From Rutstroemia sp. NJR-2017a BVV2 (lineage: Eukaryota; Ascomycota; Leotiomycetes; Helotiales; Rutstroemiaceae), in the NCBI GenBank assembly GCA_002946415.1, contig NJPS01000026.1, forward strand, positions 310,001 to 374,000: 64,000 nucleotides of DNA, in the 5' to 3' direction. The notes below the pieces were generated by a model, which worked only from the letters and a program-made list of their open reading frames with translations, ran no database searches and was not told the DNA's origin. Positions 11,091 through 21,837 of the stretch are shown piece by piece. The stretch's first letter is position 1. Each line of letters starts with the position of its first letter. The translations under genes were made by a program, and so were the position numbers.

Positions 11091-13012
11091 TCAAAGCTTG
11101 AAATATCCCGGCTGCAAGGTCTTGAAGACCCCATTCGGATCGTACTTTTCTTGAACCTTGCGCAATCTTGCCTCATTCTCGGGTCCATAGCCCCCAAATA
11201 CGTCTTGAGTAAGGCTCGCATAATTCATGTAAATGAAGCGATTCTGCAGGTTCATGGACGTTGCCAGATCCACCGCCCGCGATACGAACCTATCCAGCGC
11301 ACCGATTACCCTTGCGTCGTCTGCGGCGTTAGACCAGCCCCAATTCATATTCATAACTGCGACTGTCAGCACTGCAAAGAAACTCTGATTGTGAATTAAT
11401 TACTGCATAGTGGTCCATCTGCCGTTGAGAGACCAAGTACGTTTCCTCCATTCTTTGCCATTTGTTCGATGATGTTCAAAGACAAAGGCTGCAGCGCCCA
11501 AAATGGAAATATCCCCGGCACATCAAGGATAGTTTTGGTCTCTTCGACGAATATCGCCCATACTGCCTTGAACAAGTTCGCGTCGTTCTTGAAAGTTACA
11601 GTCTTCCATCTGCATGCCATCTGTTAGTAAAACATGGATTAAAAAAACCTCTCCCAAATTCCCCCATGCCCTAGCCCACAGAGCTTGTGATTGGAAAGAG
11701 GAATAGGTCTTCCGGACGGGTTAAAACATACGCTTCTCTGTCCAGAAAATTAGTCGACTTCCTTTCTATAGTTTGGGTGATCTCACCTAAGAAATGCCGT
11801 TTGGTTGAGAGCAACTGAGAAGTCGGCCATGTTGCCAATCCCCGTTGTATCTCCAAGACTCGGTATGGCATTTAAAGTGTTGAAAATGGAAGCATTCGCA
11901 ATTGGCTTCGTGTACGCCGGCCCACTAGCTAAGACATAGCCACCCAAAGAAGCTTCGTAACCGCCAGCTATGTAAAGACTGGCATTGTCATCCGACGGGG
12001 CGTCGACGATAAACTTCGAATATGCTTCTATAAGCGAGGCGTTCACGTCCGGGGTATAGAATCTGCTTCCTCCCCATAATAAACCTTGCTCAAATGCCAC
12101 AGCATCGAATCTAGAGACAATGCCAAAATTAGTACCTGATCCTCCCCTCAATGCCCAGTATAAGTCAGCATGTGATTGCGGTGTCGCGTTCACGATGCTC
12201 CCATCTGCTAGAATGACCTCGTAGCTACGAATATTATCGCACGCCCATCCGTATCTGGGAGAGAAGTATGATATACCACCTGTGGAGTATCCAGTTTAGT
12301 ATCTGGCTGCATCATGTGAAATAGTGTACATACCACCGAGAGTAAGTCCACCGACTCCTACACCTGCCTCTCTTCCACCCACAACTGACACTCCTAATGG
12401 ATCCAATACTTTAAACACATCGTACCAAGTATTCCCTGGACCAATTGCAACCGTACTTCTATCTCCACTTAACTCCACCATGTTAAGCTTAGCCATATTG
12501 ATTAATATTCCATTCTGAATGCTGGAAGTGCCCGCTTCCGCCGCGTGTCCGCCAGACTTAACTGCGAACGGGCATTGCGTCAATTTGGATATTTGGATGA
12601 CAGTGGAAATGTTTCGAGCGGACGTGACATCGATACGACATGCGGGGACGACGAGAGCTTGTTGTACGGACCAGTAAGGGAGAGGGGTATAGTTCGCTAA
12701 CTGAGGGGATGTGAATTGCTGAGGTAAGAAGATCGATAGGAGAGAGCACTAGCAGATGATGAGTTAGCAGATGTAGGACATCACGAGCTAATTTGTAATA
12801 ATATTTACTGCAAGTTGACAATGGTCATAGTTGGTAAAGTTTGCTTCTATATTCTGAAGCTGGGCGTGTGCTGTGGGGCTGAGGTTCCCAAAATCCACAT
12901 TTGTAAGGGTAGACGACAGGCTGGATAGCGGCAGAGACGCGGCAGTAGATGTGAGAGCAGATGCAGTGCAAATTGCAGCAATCGATCGTTGGAGATACAT
13001 GGTGAGGTTCAT
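11091..13012 (-). CDS. FAD-linked oxidase, berberine-bridge-enzyme-like
   Basis: Six exons: 13012-12809, 12748-12334, 12279-11787, 11737-11732, 11609-11404 and 11356-11091. They give about 529 residues. The N-terminus is a signal peptide, so the enzyme is probably secreted. Flavin-binding features of the vanillyl-alcohol-oxidase fold are clear: VKSGGHAAEAG with His136, the expected 8-alpha-histidyl attachment site; GGLTLGGGISYFS rebuilt across intron 2; and GWACDNI with Cys220 at the place where bicovalent members link the flavin a second time. The C-terminal BBE motif is MNYASL followed by YGPENEARLRKVQEKYDPNGVF. The 6-base exon 4 encodes the REA region of LREAWKTVTFKND, restoring the usual family spacing. 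Members oxidise sugars, alkaloids or other alcohols; the substrate cannot be read from sequence. Confidence 0.9.
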
Positions 13013-14594
13013 GTGAGACTATCCGTCAAATAGATCTCTCTCTCTCCTTCTGCTGCAGTTGGCGGGCCATTATCACAATGGACGGGATGTGGATGTACTT
13101 ATGTGCTTTCGCCCTCCATTGAACGAGTTGGCTGGAATGGCGTTGCATTTCAGGGAAAGCAATGCTACGTCTTGGCCGTCCCCGCACACATCCGGAAGCA
13201 AACGATCCGGTCCATCGCGGTGTGGAGAAATAGGAAATTGCAGCTATTGAGTAGTTTAAGTGGTTTAAGTGGTTTGAGTAGTTTGAGTAGTTTGAGTAGT
13301 TTGAGTAGTTTGAGTGGTAAATTATTACGTGCTGGCGATTCTCTCGGTCGGCGACTTTTAAGGTTATCAGCCTAAAACCTCTGTACCGCACGCTACTTCA
13401 GGTGGACTAGGTGCAGCTTACAGCGCGGTATCTACTTAATCCGGTGATCTACGCGCTATCAAACTTAAGTGAGTACTGGTTTCTTCCCGAAAGGAGAACT
13501 TGCAGAACCTGAGAGTACAACTTGATCTCTCCGCAATTCAACATGAGTTCTTTCTCGTTTTCCAAGCCCGAGTCATATTCTCTAATAATAGTGGAATTAG
13601 ACTCCTCGTCATAAGCACGAATCTAACTTCTCGCGTCGAACCGAGTAGATCAGAGGGACCCACGATTTACGTGCATGGTCTTGCTGTCTTAGATATCAAC
13701 TCGTAGTGCCAGACACTTTTCATTGATCGACCGCATACAATCACAGCATGCTGAGCTTGTGTGAATTGGGATAGCTTCATCGTCACCATCACCTACCCTG
13801 TCAACATTGTGCTCATTCTTCCATAGGGTCCTCTCTCTTAGGTTCGAGTGATATCGACGTGCATTTGATGATAGGTCGTAAATACTCCCCTTTACAATGA
13901 CTTGCAGCATTCGCAGCGGGTTTGCAAATCCAGGCATGGGATGCAGAGTTCATTACACACTGCAAAGAATATCAATACGTACCGACCCGAGATATTATTT
14001 TATAAATCAAAATTGAGCGGAGATGATGTTAGTTGTGGTAAGGTCAATTCATTGTAATGGAGGAGCTTCCAAGCAGGAGTGTGGCTCGTGCAAAATTCAG
14101 GGACCACCATTGCTGTGGCTCGTGTGAGGCCGTGGGGCAATCAAATCCTCGTACCAAAATATCTTTTCAAACATCGACGCAATTCACGTACTCTGCTCAT
14201 GTTTCTATCTTTACGCGTCCCAATCTAAGAAATGGAAAAGCTATATTGAGCGCCATACAAAATACTCTATCACTGCAGTACAGTGAGTGGATGTATGCAC
14301 GAATGCATCACAAGTCCCCATAAACCTCACTTTCACTCACCGAAACAAGTCGCGTTATTTCAACTTCTTCAAGAATGAGTGCGCCTCGCATACTGCCGTC
14401 TACTACGACCATGGTTTCTGGGAAGAACTCAGTCTTTAAATTTCTCATTGAGAATTTCTCGTTAGACATTCGTCGTCGCCTACAGTGCTCTAGCAAGGGC
14501 AAAGGATGTGGAACCAGAGAATGAGCCACCATTGCTACAAGATTCAAATCGAGAAGCAGTGGCACACGAACATCGAACTTTCACCTTGAAATAA
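13013..14594. other. spacer with a 9-base minisatellite, no gene seen
   Basis: Upstream of the flavin oxidase. It contains the minisatellite at 13249-13318. Frames overlapping that repeat (Asn-Tyr-Ser or Ser-Leu-Ser runs) are repeat artefacts. Nothing else in it looks coding, although the last 120 bases could hold decayed coding sequence belonging to the relic that follows. Confidence 0.45.
13249..13318 (+). repeat. 9-base minisatellite
   Basis: About eight tandem copies of a unit close to GAGTAGTTT, with early copies reading AAGTGGTTT. The array lies about 240 bases upstream of the flavin oxidase start. Confidence 0.9.
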
Positions 14595-15224
14595 AATGCA
14601 AATGCCCGGCAGTCACTCCTAAATGACGGTGGAGACCGGTTGAAAAATGCGGTAAGTTCTTGCCTATTCACTGGCAATCTCGAATTTTACCTTGATCACC
14701 TTGATAAGGGAGTGAAGCCACTTGCTTCTTGGCTTAAGATTTATTCCGTCTACCAAGAGAGCTGTATGGTCAAGCAGATGTACATGCGACTTGGCCTACC
14801 GCACTGTCCGACGGAGGACCGAGAATACATCCCCATATCAAATTCTATTCTCAAGATGGGCGCGGACTTTCTAGAAGCTCTGGATGAACAAAATTCTCAC
14901 ATCAAGCACTTGATCCCAGATGGCCTAGTAAGTGGACTTTATCTGGCATGGAAGACGTGCCCCAATACAGCCATGCAGGTAACAGCAGTGGAGCTATTGA
15001 AGAAACTTCACGACGGCGAGATGTATGTTGAAGGTCCCAGTGCGGAAGAGTTATGGAATGAGATGAAGAAAAGCCAGCAGACTGAGATACGAGGGGCATC
15101 TAGAGTTACATCCGGCGAGCAATCAAACTGCCAAGTTGAGGCGTCAGGTAGAAATGACGACCTTGTCGCCCTCGCCCGATCAGCGACGGGATTAGATGAA
15201 CTGGAACCGTTGGAAGGGCAATGA
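14595..15224 (+). pseudogene. relic resembling a fungal transcription-factor C-terminal region
   Basis: Open plus-strand frame of about 200 codons after an in-frame TAA at 14592-14594. The first ATG in frame is at 14766, well inside the conserved-looking part. The segment IPDGLVSGLYLAWKTCPN followed by AVELLKKLHDGE, then SAEELWNEMKK, resembles the C-terminal helices of Zn2Cys6-type fungal regulators (the pattern of Cys-containing helix, AxxLL, then a helix ending in acidic residues). No zinc cluster or upstream exon is visible, and sequence before the TAA continues in a similar style for about 40 codons. I read it as a truncated remnant. It could instead be a short real gene starting at 14766. 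Confidence 0.4.
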
Positions 15225-15438
15225 TAGTAATGTATAATGGATATTCAATATGTCCGTCTACCAAGTTTTTAGCACCTATCTAATGTCGAAGCAGCGAACG
15301 GTCAACCATTGCAACCAAACGAATGATCAAAGGATGAAAAAAGACTGAAATCACACTCCAGTCTCATACCACTATCTAACAGCCATGACTCCATTCCTGA
15401 AGACCAGTTTTTCCATAACCCAAACCACCATTTCAAGC

Positions 15439-16574
15439 TTAAGCTTCCGCTTCCTCCAACTTCTCATCAATCACTTTCAACGCCGCCCTTTGCGTCACAT
15501 AATCCGTTCCTTTAGGAAACACGTATCCTGGATGCAAAGCCGAGAAGCAGTATCCAGCCAGCAAAACAGTTCTACGCGAAATCAGTACTCATCGAACGAA
15601 ACCTTCATCCACAGAGAAGGAAAAAGGAACTTACACTCCCTGCAAACAAACAAACGCCGCCTCATTCTTCACAATACCACCATCCCACCCCTGCGCCAAC
15701 ATCGCAATCCTATAAACCACACTCGCGCCCACCAACCAATAAAACGCCTGACTCGTCCAAGCAAACAGCACAAACCGCTGCGACGCCCTCGTGGGCGCAG
15801 CATACGCGTTCCAATCTTGCGGGTTGCGACGCACGCGGTAGTGGTAGTCGATGCACATGACCCCAAAGAAGAGCATAGTAAGGAGCTGCAGCACCAGCCC
15901 GACAAGAGTGACGGTTGTGCCGGCGCGCAGCGCGGATGAGGAGAGGATATTCACGATGGATGTGCTGGACATGAGGGAGCCGATGGTGAGGAGGAAGAGC
16001 GCGAGGAAGGTGCAGGTGGAGGAAATGGTGGGGTAGATGCGGGGGTCGATGCGCGAGGCGGAGGGGGTGTATGTTTCGGCTCTGGGGGGGAGGTTAGCAT
16101 CGGATGATGAGAGAATAAGGGGAATGGATGGCTTACATGTCCACGAAGGTTAGGTACATGCTATCTGCGAAGAAAGCCGGACCGACTGTCAAGCCGAAGT
16201 GCTGAAGTACGAATCTAGGGCGTGCGTGAGTAATCGTTCAATCTCAATCCATCAAGACCCTTACCCAGCATGACTCCATGCATTCTGTGCCATCATAACT
16301 CTGCCCGCATATCCTACCACGCAGTCAGCCCACCGCTCCATACCAGCACATAAAGATCCAACTCACCCGCAACTAGACAAGCACTCCCAAGCAACATAGC
16401 CGTCATAAACGTCCAAGTCCGATAATGCGTTCCCTTCACCACCTGCGCAACAATAACCAGACAGAACAGAGCCAACAGCGTGGCATTGATGGGCAGCGAT
16501 GGCTTATATCCAAACACCGTATCCGAGACTGGACATTGCTCCGAGACTTTGTCGCATCTGGCGTAGGCCAACAT
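15439..16574 (-). CDS. RTA1-family (RTM1-like) seven-helix membrane protein
   Basis: Five exons, 16574-16367, 16313-16265, 16214-16137, 16081-15635 and 15571-15439, give 304 residues, the normal family length. Phases agree at every junction. The protein has about seven hydrophobic segments, beginning near residue 25 (SLPINATLLALFCLVIV). Family landmarks are GYAGRVMM after helix 2, FVLQHFGLTVGPAFFADSMYLTFV for helix 3, and the conserved late loop leading to ALHPGYVFP near the C-terminus. RTA1/RSB1 relatives in yeast are linked to lipid translocation and resistance to aminocholesterol or sphingoid bases. The substrate here is unknown. The short C-terminal tail is acidic. Confidence 0.92.
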
Positions 16575-17600
16575 CTTGATTGCTTGATTCTTCGTCCGTC
16601 CGTATATTCAAGTACCCAAGATTCGATATCCTATCCCCAACACAAATCTCAATCCAGACAAGCCAGAGAAAAAACAACAATTAAAAATCTCACAGACAAA
16701 GGAAAATCATAAAAATCAGTTCCCAAAAAATTAATCTCACCCTGCAACACACGCAGCCACGCAGATAAATAGATATCTATATTCCCATCCCAAACCATTG
16801 GGCCGCAACACAACACGCAGGATCGGCCCCGATATGCTCAACCAGCCTATCCGAAGAACACCGCCGTTCACCAACCGCGCTGCATTGCGCTGCGCCCAAC
16901 CCTAGCCCGGCCGATTGCGAATCCCACGTGCGTCGCGCGGTAATCTTCTGCGTGGGTTAATTGAGAGGAAGTAGATAGCATATGCTGATGCTCGGGAGCT
17001 GGTTTGGCGTGATATCTTCTCGCCATCTCGTATCTCGTATATTATCACCACAAGGACGTCCAATCATCTCGATTCCAGAAACTCTCCATTCATCCCGGAC
17101 ATACAAAAGCTTAATTCGTTCTAGGGATTTGAATGGAGGAATTAGTAACTGTAGAAAGGAACTGTATTAGTCGCAAAATAACCGGTCGATACAGTAGAAA
17201 GGATGCGTGTGTATTTACCGCCGGCCCCCCTCGTCCCCGCCTGAAAAATGGGGGAAAGTGTTGGTGTTTCGTACAATTTGGTGGGTTATGAAAATAGGAT
17301 TCTGCATTATTGGTGTTGCATTTTACCTATATAGATCACGTCTACTATAGGAGATGGATTGGGATTGTGCTTCCTTTGGGTCTGGACCGTGTTGGGGGGG
17401 ACGGATGTTGCTTAAAATTTCCGGAATGGGAGTGGATGACTGGGAGATTCACGTGATGGGAGGTTTATATTGGTGGGTAGTCTGCGAGTTCTGGGGATAT
17501 AGTCTGGCTGGGGCTTGGTAAGAGTGATGATTGCATGTTGTCGGTATAATTCAGAGAGAGTCTTATCGCATTATTTATTCATTCTTATATAATCTAGTAT
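16575..17600. other. spacer, no gene seen
   Basis: Promoter of the RTA1-like gene and 3' flank of the oxidoreductase. A GC-rich stretch near 16840-16950 is followed by ordinary mixed sequence. Nothing coding is recognised. Confidence 0.5.
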
Positions 17601-18965
17601 CTATAGACGAGAGCCGACACCATTTTCTTCGGGCTTGATTTCAACCAGTAGTTTTCCTGCTAACTGTAAGTATTGATTCGGTAATAGTATCCGGCGTCTA
17701 TCAAGAAGTACTCACCAGTATTCACTCCCTTGTACAAGTCCAGCAGAGCCTGCTCGGCTGCGTTCAATCCTCCCTTGATGATGGTTTCCTTTCGCTGGAT
17801 CTTGCCTTCAGCGAGCCATTGAGATAGTTGCTTGCGGGCTTCGGCATATTTCGATGCAAAGTCGAAGACGATGAAACCTTGGAGCCTAGGTGAATGTTAG
17901 TCGTGTGTTCTATGAGTATTTGTAATCTTGAGGGAGGTTGCTTACTTGATTCTCATGGAGATGATCATGGCGAAGTTCTACTTTGGTTAGGGCTTACTCT
18001 TTGAGTGGGGAAGATGAACATACCTTTGGTCCCACCGGTGCGGCTGAGTTGTACTGACTGATTGCTGTATAATTATTAGCATTTTCAAATGGATATTGAA
18101 TGGACTGAACTTACCACCACACATCACGAATCTAGAGAAAGGTTTGGCCCTGCTCAACGCCAAATCAAGGATATCACCTCCAACGTTGTCAAAGAAGACA
18201 TCGATTAAATCTTTGGTGCTTTCCCTGAACTTTAATGCAAATTCCGGATCCTTGTAGTTCAAAGCGGCATCGCAGCCCAACTCCTTCAACCACTGGACCT
18301 TATCATCAGTTCCCGCAAGACCCAAAACCTTAGCTCCCTTCAGCTTCGCAATCTGGCAAACTACACTTCCTGTAGCGCCAGCTGCACCAGACACAACGAC
18401 AAAGTCACCTTCCTTAATTTGACCGATTTCCAGGATTCCGAAGTATGCAGTAAGACCCGTCAAGCCGAGAACACCAAGGGCGTCGGTAACTTTACCATTG
18501 GCTGGGACCTCGAGTGGCGTAACGTCCTTGGCCGGGACAATGGCTACTTCTGTCCATCCCGAGGTGGCTGTGACATAACCTCCAACCTTGTGTTTTGGCG
18601 ACTTGGACGCAACCACCCTGCCGATAGCCATGCCACGCATGATCTCACCGATCTGCACGGGAGGGATATATGATCTTTTATCTGTATTGATTTGTACTGC
18701 AATTAGCCAAGGTACGTATAGAAGGCGGGGTAAACTTAGCCCCCACAAGATATCAATGTATGATAATGTAGAGGTACGAACCGTTGAGCCAGCCTCGCAT
18801 AGCTGGGTCTAGCGAAAGATACAAATTCTCAATCAAGACTTGATCATCCTTAAGATCCTTCTCCGAAGGCATTGGGTTCTCCTTCTTCGCAAACGTCTCA
18901 CCGGGGACGATTTCGGCCGCTGGGCGCTTGGCCAACACCACAGATGTATAGGTAGATTGAGCCAT
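17601..18965 (-). CDS. NADP-dependent MDR oxidoreductase (prostaglandin-reductase / LTB4-dehydrogenase type)
   Basis: Six exons, 18965-18782, 18681-18115, 18064-18024, 17977-17946, 17885-17716 and 17656-17601, give 349 residues, typical of the family. Zinc-independent medium-chain dehydrogenases of this type reduce the double bond of enones and alkenals with NADPH, usually in the cytosol. Seen are the LSLDPAMRGWLN/DKRSYIPPVQIGE N-terminal element rebuilt across intron 1, the Rossmann motif SGAAGATGSVVCQIAKLKG, the FDNVGGDILD segment, and the C-terminal KIKPEEN-like tail. Intron 1 uses an unusual GTTCGT donor, chosen because it restores the conserved motif. An in-frame ATG at 18998 would add 11 residues; 18965 fits family N-termini better. 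Confidence 0.92.
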
Positions 18966-20603
18966 GATGTTTCTTGGTCGAGTTATCTTGCCCTCCATCT
19001 TGACTGCTCGTGGTCCTTCCCTTCTTATATTTTGCGGCCACGGCTCAGATTGACAAATCCGTGTCTCCTCCGTTTCTAATCAAGGGGACCTGACGTGATA
19101 TGATGCGACGCTTGCAACGGCACCAAGCAAGAAGCCAATGTAATCGAGAGGAAGGGATGTGTATGATAATCGTAGTAGTGTTGCAGCAAAAGTCAGCCTG
19201 CCTCCGAAACCTAAGTATATCGCTCAAAATCCACAAAATGCTGGCGCTCTTGCCTTACTTGCGCATGTTGTCCGACGGTCCGTTGTGTCTGATGAGTAAA
19301 ACGTTCTGAGGTTCGCCGTGTTGATCACCAAAAGAGAAAGTCGCTCGAGCCGAGGCAAGCATATTGGCGCCTCACCGAAATGGTCGTATTGCCTATTCGA
19401 GACCCCTCTCCGACCCTAAGGTCATCCATATCTAGGTTTTTCCCAGCCTTGACGGGAATCTTTGCATACACACGCTTTTCGGTGTTTTATGTTGTAGAAA
19501 TCTCATCGGAGGAGATCCGAAAGGAGATGCATTTGCGACGGTTTGCTCGGAAGAGCTTAAGAATTGGACGCCCGGTGATTGGTGGTGCACGGAATTCGGG
19601 TAATTTTGTGAGGATTCTGTTGAACAGGCAGTTCGGTACGGAATTGCCGCATGCGGCCGCAATTGCGATTGTTGAGGTGGTTGCTTTTGGTCTTCCATAC
19701 GTCAAGTCATGTATGCAGGATTTCTTAAAGCCGAGGGTTAATTTGTGTAACTTCGCGGTCATCTTCATTAACTTTGTCTCTACGGGCGTAATCCACAAAC
19801 TGACATCGCGGAAGGTTACGCGACACGAGCTGTGCGTCGGGTCCGGCTTAACTTACGGGCGATCTGATATTGAGGGCTTAACGATAAGGGCGTGAAGGGA
19901 TAGCAGCGTTGTACGTTGTGTCGTGCCTCGGAGAAAAAGCATGTTTTTCCTTGTCGGGGATGCTCAGTGCTTCTAAAAATTCATGCGAAAAGGGGGTCCA
20001 TCGCGGGGATATTTCCCCATATACAAGTAAGTGGAGTCATCCACCGATCGGATAGAAATCGCATCCAGCAGATGCCCCTCATTTAGGGCCGAAGGGCACT
20101 GAAACTGTACACCGCCTCGCTCGGCTCTATCCGGTTGACGCTTCGTTTGGACCATCAGAGTCATGTAGGGCGATCAACATCACGGGTATACTTCATTAAC
20201 TAGTCCCCGTCCACTTTTGCTGTGAACTCGAGAGCACTCGGTGGAGACGGCTCCATACCGCCACGCAACGCAAGACGAAGTCCGGAGCTCGTATCTATCT
20301 AACTTCAGCGTAGTGCTGGTTGAAGTCGATCCATTCCGCTGCTGACAGTCTTCTCCGAAGTGTCACAAAGTCAAACAGGGTCTCGGAGGTATTTCAGTCT
20401 GGGAGTAAACGGTCCTGCATATGCGTTGGCGGAGGACAGGCTTTGCATGGGCATCCGATCTGCATGTCCCATATATATTTCTATTTATCGTAAACTACAT
20501 GTACTTTTAATATCGTCGAGTATGTCACCTCGGCAGTTCTCATTCAGCTTTCCTCCGCATGCCAGGTGTATCTGTTCCGAGTCATCCTTTTACGTGACTT
20601 CAA
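18966..20603. other. spacer, no convincing gene
   Basis: Contains overlapping open frames on both strands around 19380-19895 (171 codons on plus, 88-103 on minus). None has a family motif, and mutually overlapping frames of this size are expected by chance. Possibly degraded coding sequence. Confidence 0.45.
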
Positions 20604-21837
20604 TCAAGCAGGACAGCCTGTCGCTGGATAATTACAATAACTTGCTTCGCCACCACCCGTGATCTTTGTTCCAGAGAATGTGATGTTACTGCAACTTCCA
20701 CTGCCACATAGGACATAATAGTTTCGTGCGTCCGATGTCGCGGTTCCGTAGACATTTTGGAACAGAACATTCGAGATGATGACGCCGTTTGATGGATCAC
20801 CGGTGGGTCCTCCATTGAGGTAGTCTTGCTGAACGTCAATTCCGTAAGTCTCGATGTTGGTAAGTTGAATGTTGCTGTAGGTGATGTTGGAGATGAAACC
20901 AGTGGTATTGTAATTTGACTTTATGCGAGGGCCATTGGTAGAGTTAATGACTTTACTGTTACGGAACTAAAGGATTGTGTTAGTGCACATTACACCCAGC
21001 GGTTAACGGGAGACTCACGGTAATGTTGGTTACATTGTTGTTGCTCTTTCCACCTACGGAGCCAATGCTGATACCATGCCCTCCAGAACAGTACATGTTC
21101 TCAACAGTGATGTTGTTGCCACTTGTAATAGCTACACAGTCATCCTGGTTATAGACAATGGTGTTCTGAAGAAGTGTGTTGGTCGTAGAACTCAGATCGA
21201 AACCATCCGAGTTATGGCCTGCAGCCAAAGTACCACTTCGAGAATTTGGCACATCTCCAGCAGTATTGTTAAGGTACATGTTTCTTAGTATCAGCTGATC
21301 GCTGCCAGAGATACTGAAGAGATGCACAGGCCAGTTTCGAATGTTTAAGTTCTCGATTATTGAGCCGCCCGTCATCTTCGAGACCACAATGAAGTGGTTT
21401 GGCCTGCGTCATTTGTTAGTCTGTTTTTCATTTATAAGTTCTAGTGATACACACTTTGGTACTCCTCCATTGGATCCAAGTCCATCCCAGTAGGCTTGGC
21501 CATTTCCATCGATCACTGAGCCAGCAGATGCAGTTACTCTGACACCCTTTCCTCCTAAGATAATAGGGTCGAAACTGCTATTGTTTGTAAAACCAAATGT
21601 GGTTGTTCCAGCAAAAGTAACCAAGGTGCCAGCTTTAACCTTTGAGAGATCGATGCTACTATTGGGAGGTGCATAGATGTCCCTCAAGGTAATTGAAGTG
21701 CATGCTGCTACAGCTGGTGCAATCTGGGAGTATGCGGTAGCCGTGCAAGATGTGGGAGTGGTAGTGTAAGTTTGTGCGGTACAAGAAGCTGCACAGGCAA
21801 TAGCCAGGAGGCCAGTAGTGCGGTGGTTGAAGTACAT
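20604..21837 (-). CDS. endopolygalacturonase, GH28
   Basis: Three exons, 21837-21455, 21403-21019 and 20966-20604, give 376 residues. The N-terminus MYFNHRTTGLLAIACAASCTA is a signal peptide. An in-frame ATG at 21879 would extend it by 14 residues and spoil the signal, so 21837 is preferred. The enzyme hydrolyses alpha-1,4-galacturonan in pectin. All GH28 signature elements are present: Asn192-Ser193-Asp194 (usually NTD), the aspartate pair in QDDC (215-216), the catalytic-loop His237 in SGGHGISIGSVGG, and Arg270-Ile-Lys272 in the substrate-binding RIK motif. These form a right-handed parallel beta-helix. Several Asn-X-Thr/Ser sites suggest N-glycosylation. A CCGGGG element, fitting the CreA carbon-repressor consensus, lies about 160 bases upstream at 21995-22000. 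Confidence 0.95.

Noticed and set aside
19380..19895. A 171-codon plus-strand frame, with 88-103-codon frames opposite
   Set aside because: No family features, and both strands are equally open, so chance or relic is more likely.
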